Assembly: GCA_020796225.1 (NCBI GenBank)
Contig: CM036760.1
Span: forward strand, 4,706,501 to 4,770,500
Reading direction: 5' to 3'
DNA: 64,000 bases
Source: Arion vulgaris
Lineage: Eukaryota; Mollusca; Gastropoda; Stylommatophora; Arionidae
The notes below the pieces were generated by a model. It had not been told where the DNA came from. It did not search any database and saw nothing but the letters and a program-made list of their open reading frames with translations. The position numbers were made by a program, and so were the translations under genes. Shown here one piece after another: positions 63,170 through 64,000 of the stretch. The number at the start of each line of letters is the position of its first letter. Position 1 is the first letter of the stretch.

Positions 63170-63640
63170 ACCCGGCTGACTTCGCAGATGAGACCATTGG
63201 CTGGCTTAGCGGTTAGAAGGACGGGTCACAGCAGAACGGTTTGGACCACATAAAGCACGGTGAGGCACACAGAAAGCTCTGGTCATCCACTGCATCTGGT
63301 ACTATCTCTAGTCTTCTCGACTTGTCTTGCCCCTGGATACAGATAGTCTTGGACGAGAGAGTGAGGTTGACGAATAGCGCAACTTTTCCTCACTATAATC
63401 CAAATACAGCGCAAGCTACAGTTTCAGACACGTACACACAACTACAAATCACACAACACCCACATGTCTAACCTTGATCATGTATGCCCCACCTGTGGTA
63501 GGGATTGTGTTCTAGGATTGGACTCTACAATCATCTCCCCACAAACCAGAGAGGGGCAGAGGCACCCGTCTGAGAATGTTGTCATCGTCGCTTGATGTGG
63601 ATGGCAATTATTATTATTATTATTATTATTATTAACCAGC
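63170..63640 (+). mobile_element. LINE family Z 3' end with (ATT)n
   Basis: GCATCTGGTACTATCTCTAG, then CATGTCTAACCTTGATCATG TATGCCCCACCTGTGG, ending GATGTGGATGGCAATTATTA and an (ATT)8 run. Confidence 0.8.
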
Positions 63641-64000
63641 ACAGGATTGGAACTGGCATCACTCTCTGAGTGATGCAGATATACTGACGATCTGAACATG
63701 TATGGATTTGTTCATTGTGTGATGACGGTAATCTAGCACATTCGAAGACTGAATGATAAAGAACAAATGAAATGATATACAATTATCAATGTAACAGTTA
63801 TTTCGTCAGTCGATATTACAGACAATGATAAATTATATCCATCGATTAAATAACTATATCACATTGTCTGGATCTGAAAACGATTTTGTATAGTTCATTA
63901 TCGCACACAAATGATCGTTTACTAATAATAAATCTTTTTGATGTGAAGGATAAATAATATTGTTCATGATAGGGTAGACATTTTACAATTAATACTGACT

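Overview
The window is eukaryotic nuclear DNA, almost certainly from a heterobranch (probably freshwater pulmonate) snail. It is AT-rich and has no operon-like coding. Small exons are separated by kilobase introns with GT..AG borders. It is packed with tRNA-derived SINEs, 3' fragments of several LINE families, a hAT-type MITE and long minisatellites. The snail assignment rests on the one well-supported gene, which has the layout of the gastropod VIgL (FREP/CREP) immune lectins. Genus cannot be decided from sequence alone.

Bases 4036-36497 (+ strand) hold that gene. It has eleven coding exons whose reading phases join perfectly, plus one damaged in-phase exon. Exons 4036-4153, 5210-5348 and 6131-6269 encode one IgSF domain. 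Exon 10333-10443 is a coiled coil, 14496-14666 a Thr/Glu/Pro-repeat linker, 23103-23186 a second coiled coil and 27308-27352 a short linker. Exons 29970-30051, 31771-31841, 33746-33837 and 36342-36497 encode a four-cysteine C-type lectin domain that ends in TGA, with AATAAA 27 bases later. This is a CREP (IgSF plus C-type lectin) architecture of about 400 residues after the signal peptide. The signal-peptide exon, which must end in phase 1, was not found and may lie upstream of the window.

Most introns of this gene carry tandem arrays, several starting within 5-110 bases of an exon. The most striking is about 20 copies of a 57-bp unit at 7.61-8.72 kb. Each unit holds a branch-point-like CTAAC, a pyrimidine tract and ACAG, so the array is a run of complete 3' splice-site cassettes in the phase the upstream exon needs.

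Bases 36.5-64 kb hold no second complete gene. One probable exon of another secreted protein lies on the minus strand at 40715-40861. The rest is LINE remnants (RNase H, RT C-terminal and zinc-knuckle fragments), SINEs, six copies of a roughly 160-bp hAT MITE (five with clear 8-bp target duplications), and very regular satellites: 80 bp at 45.1-46.5 kb, 35 bp at 48-49.1 kb and 43 bp at 52.8-54.1 kb. The 43-bp satellite appears to have arisen from the 3' end of an adjacent SINE. Several noisy arrays show scattered single-base losses, so some indels may be assembly error. All calls come from reading the sequence; no search was run.
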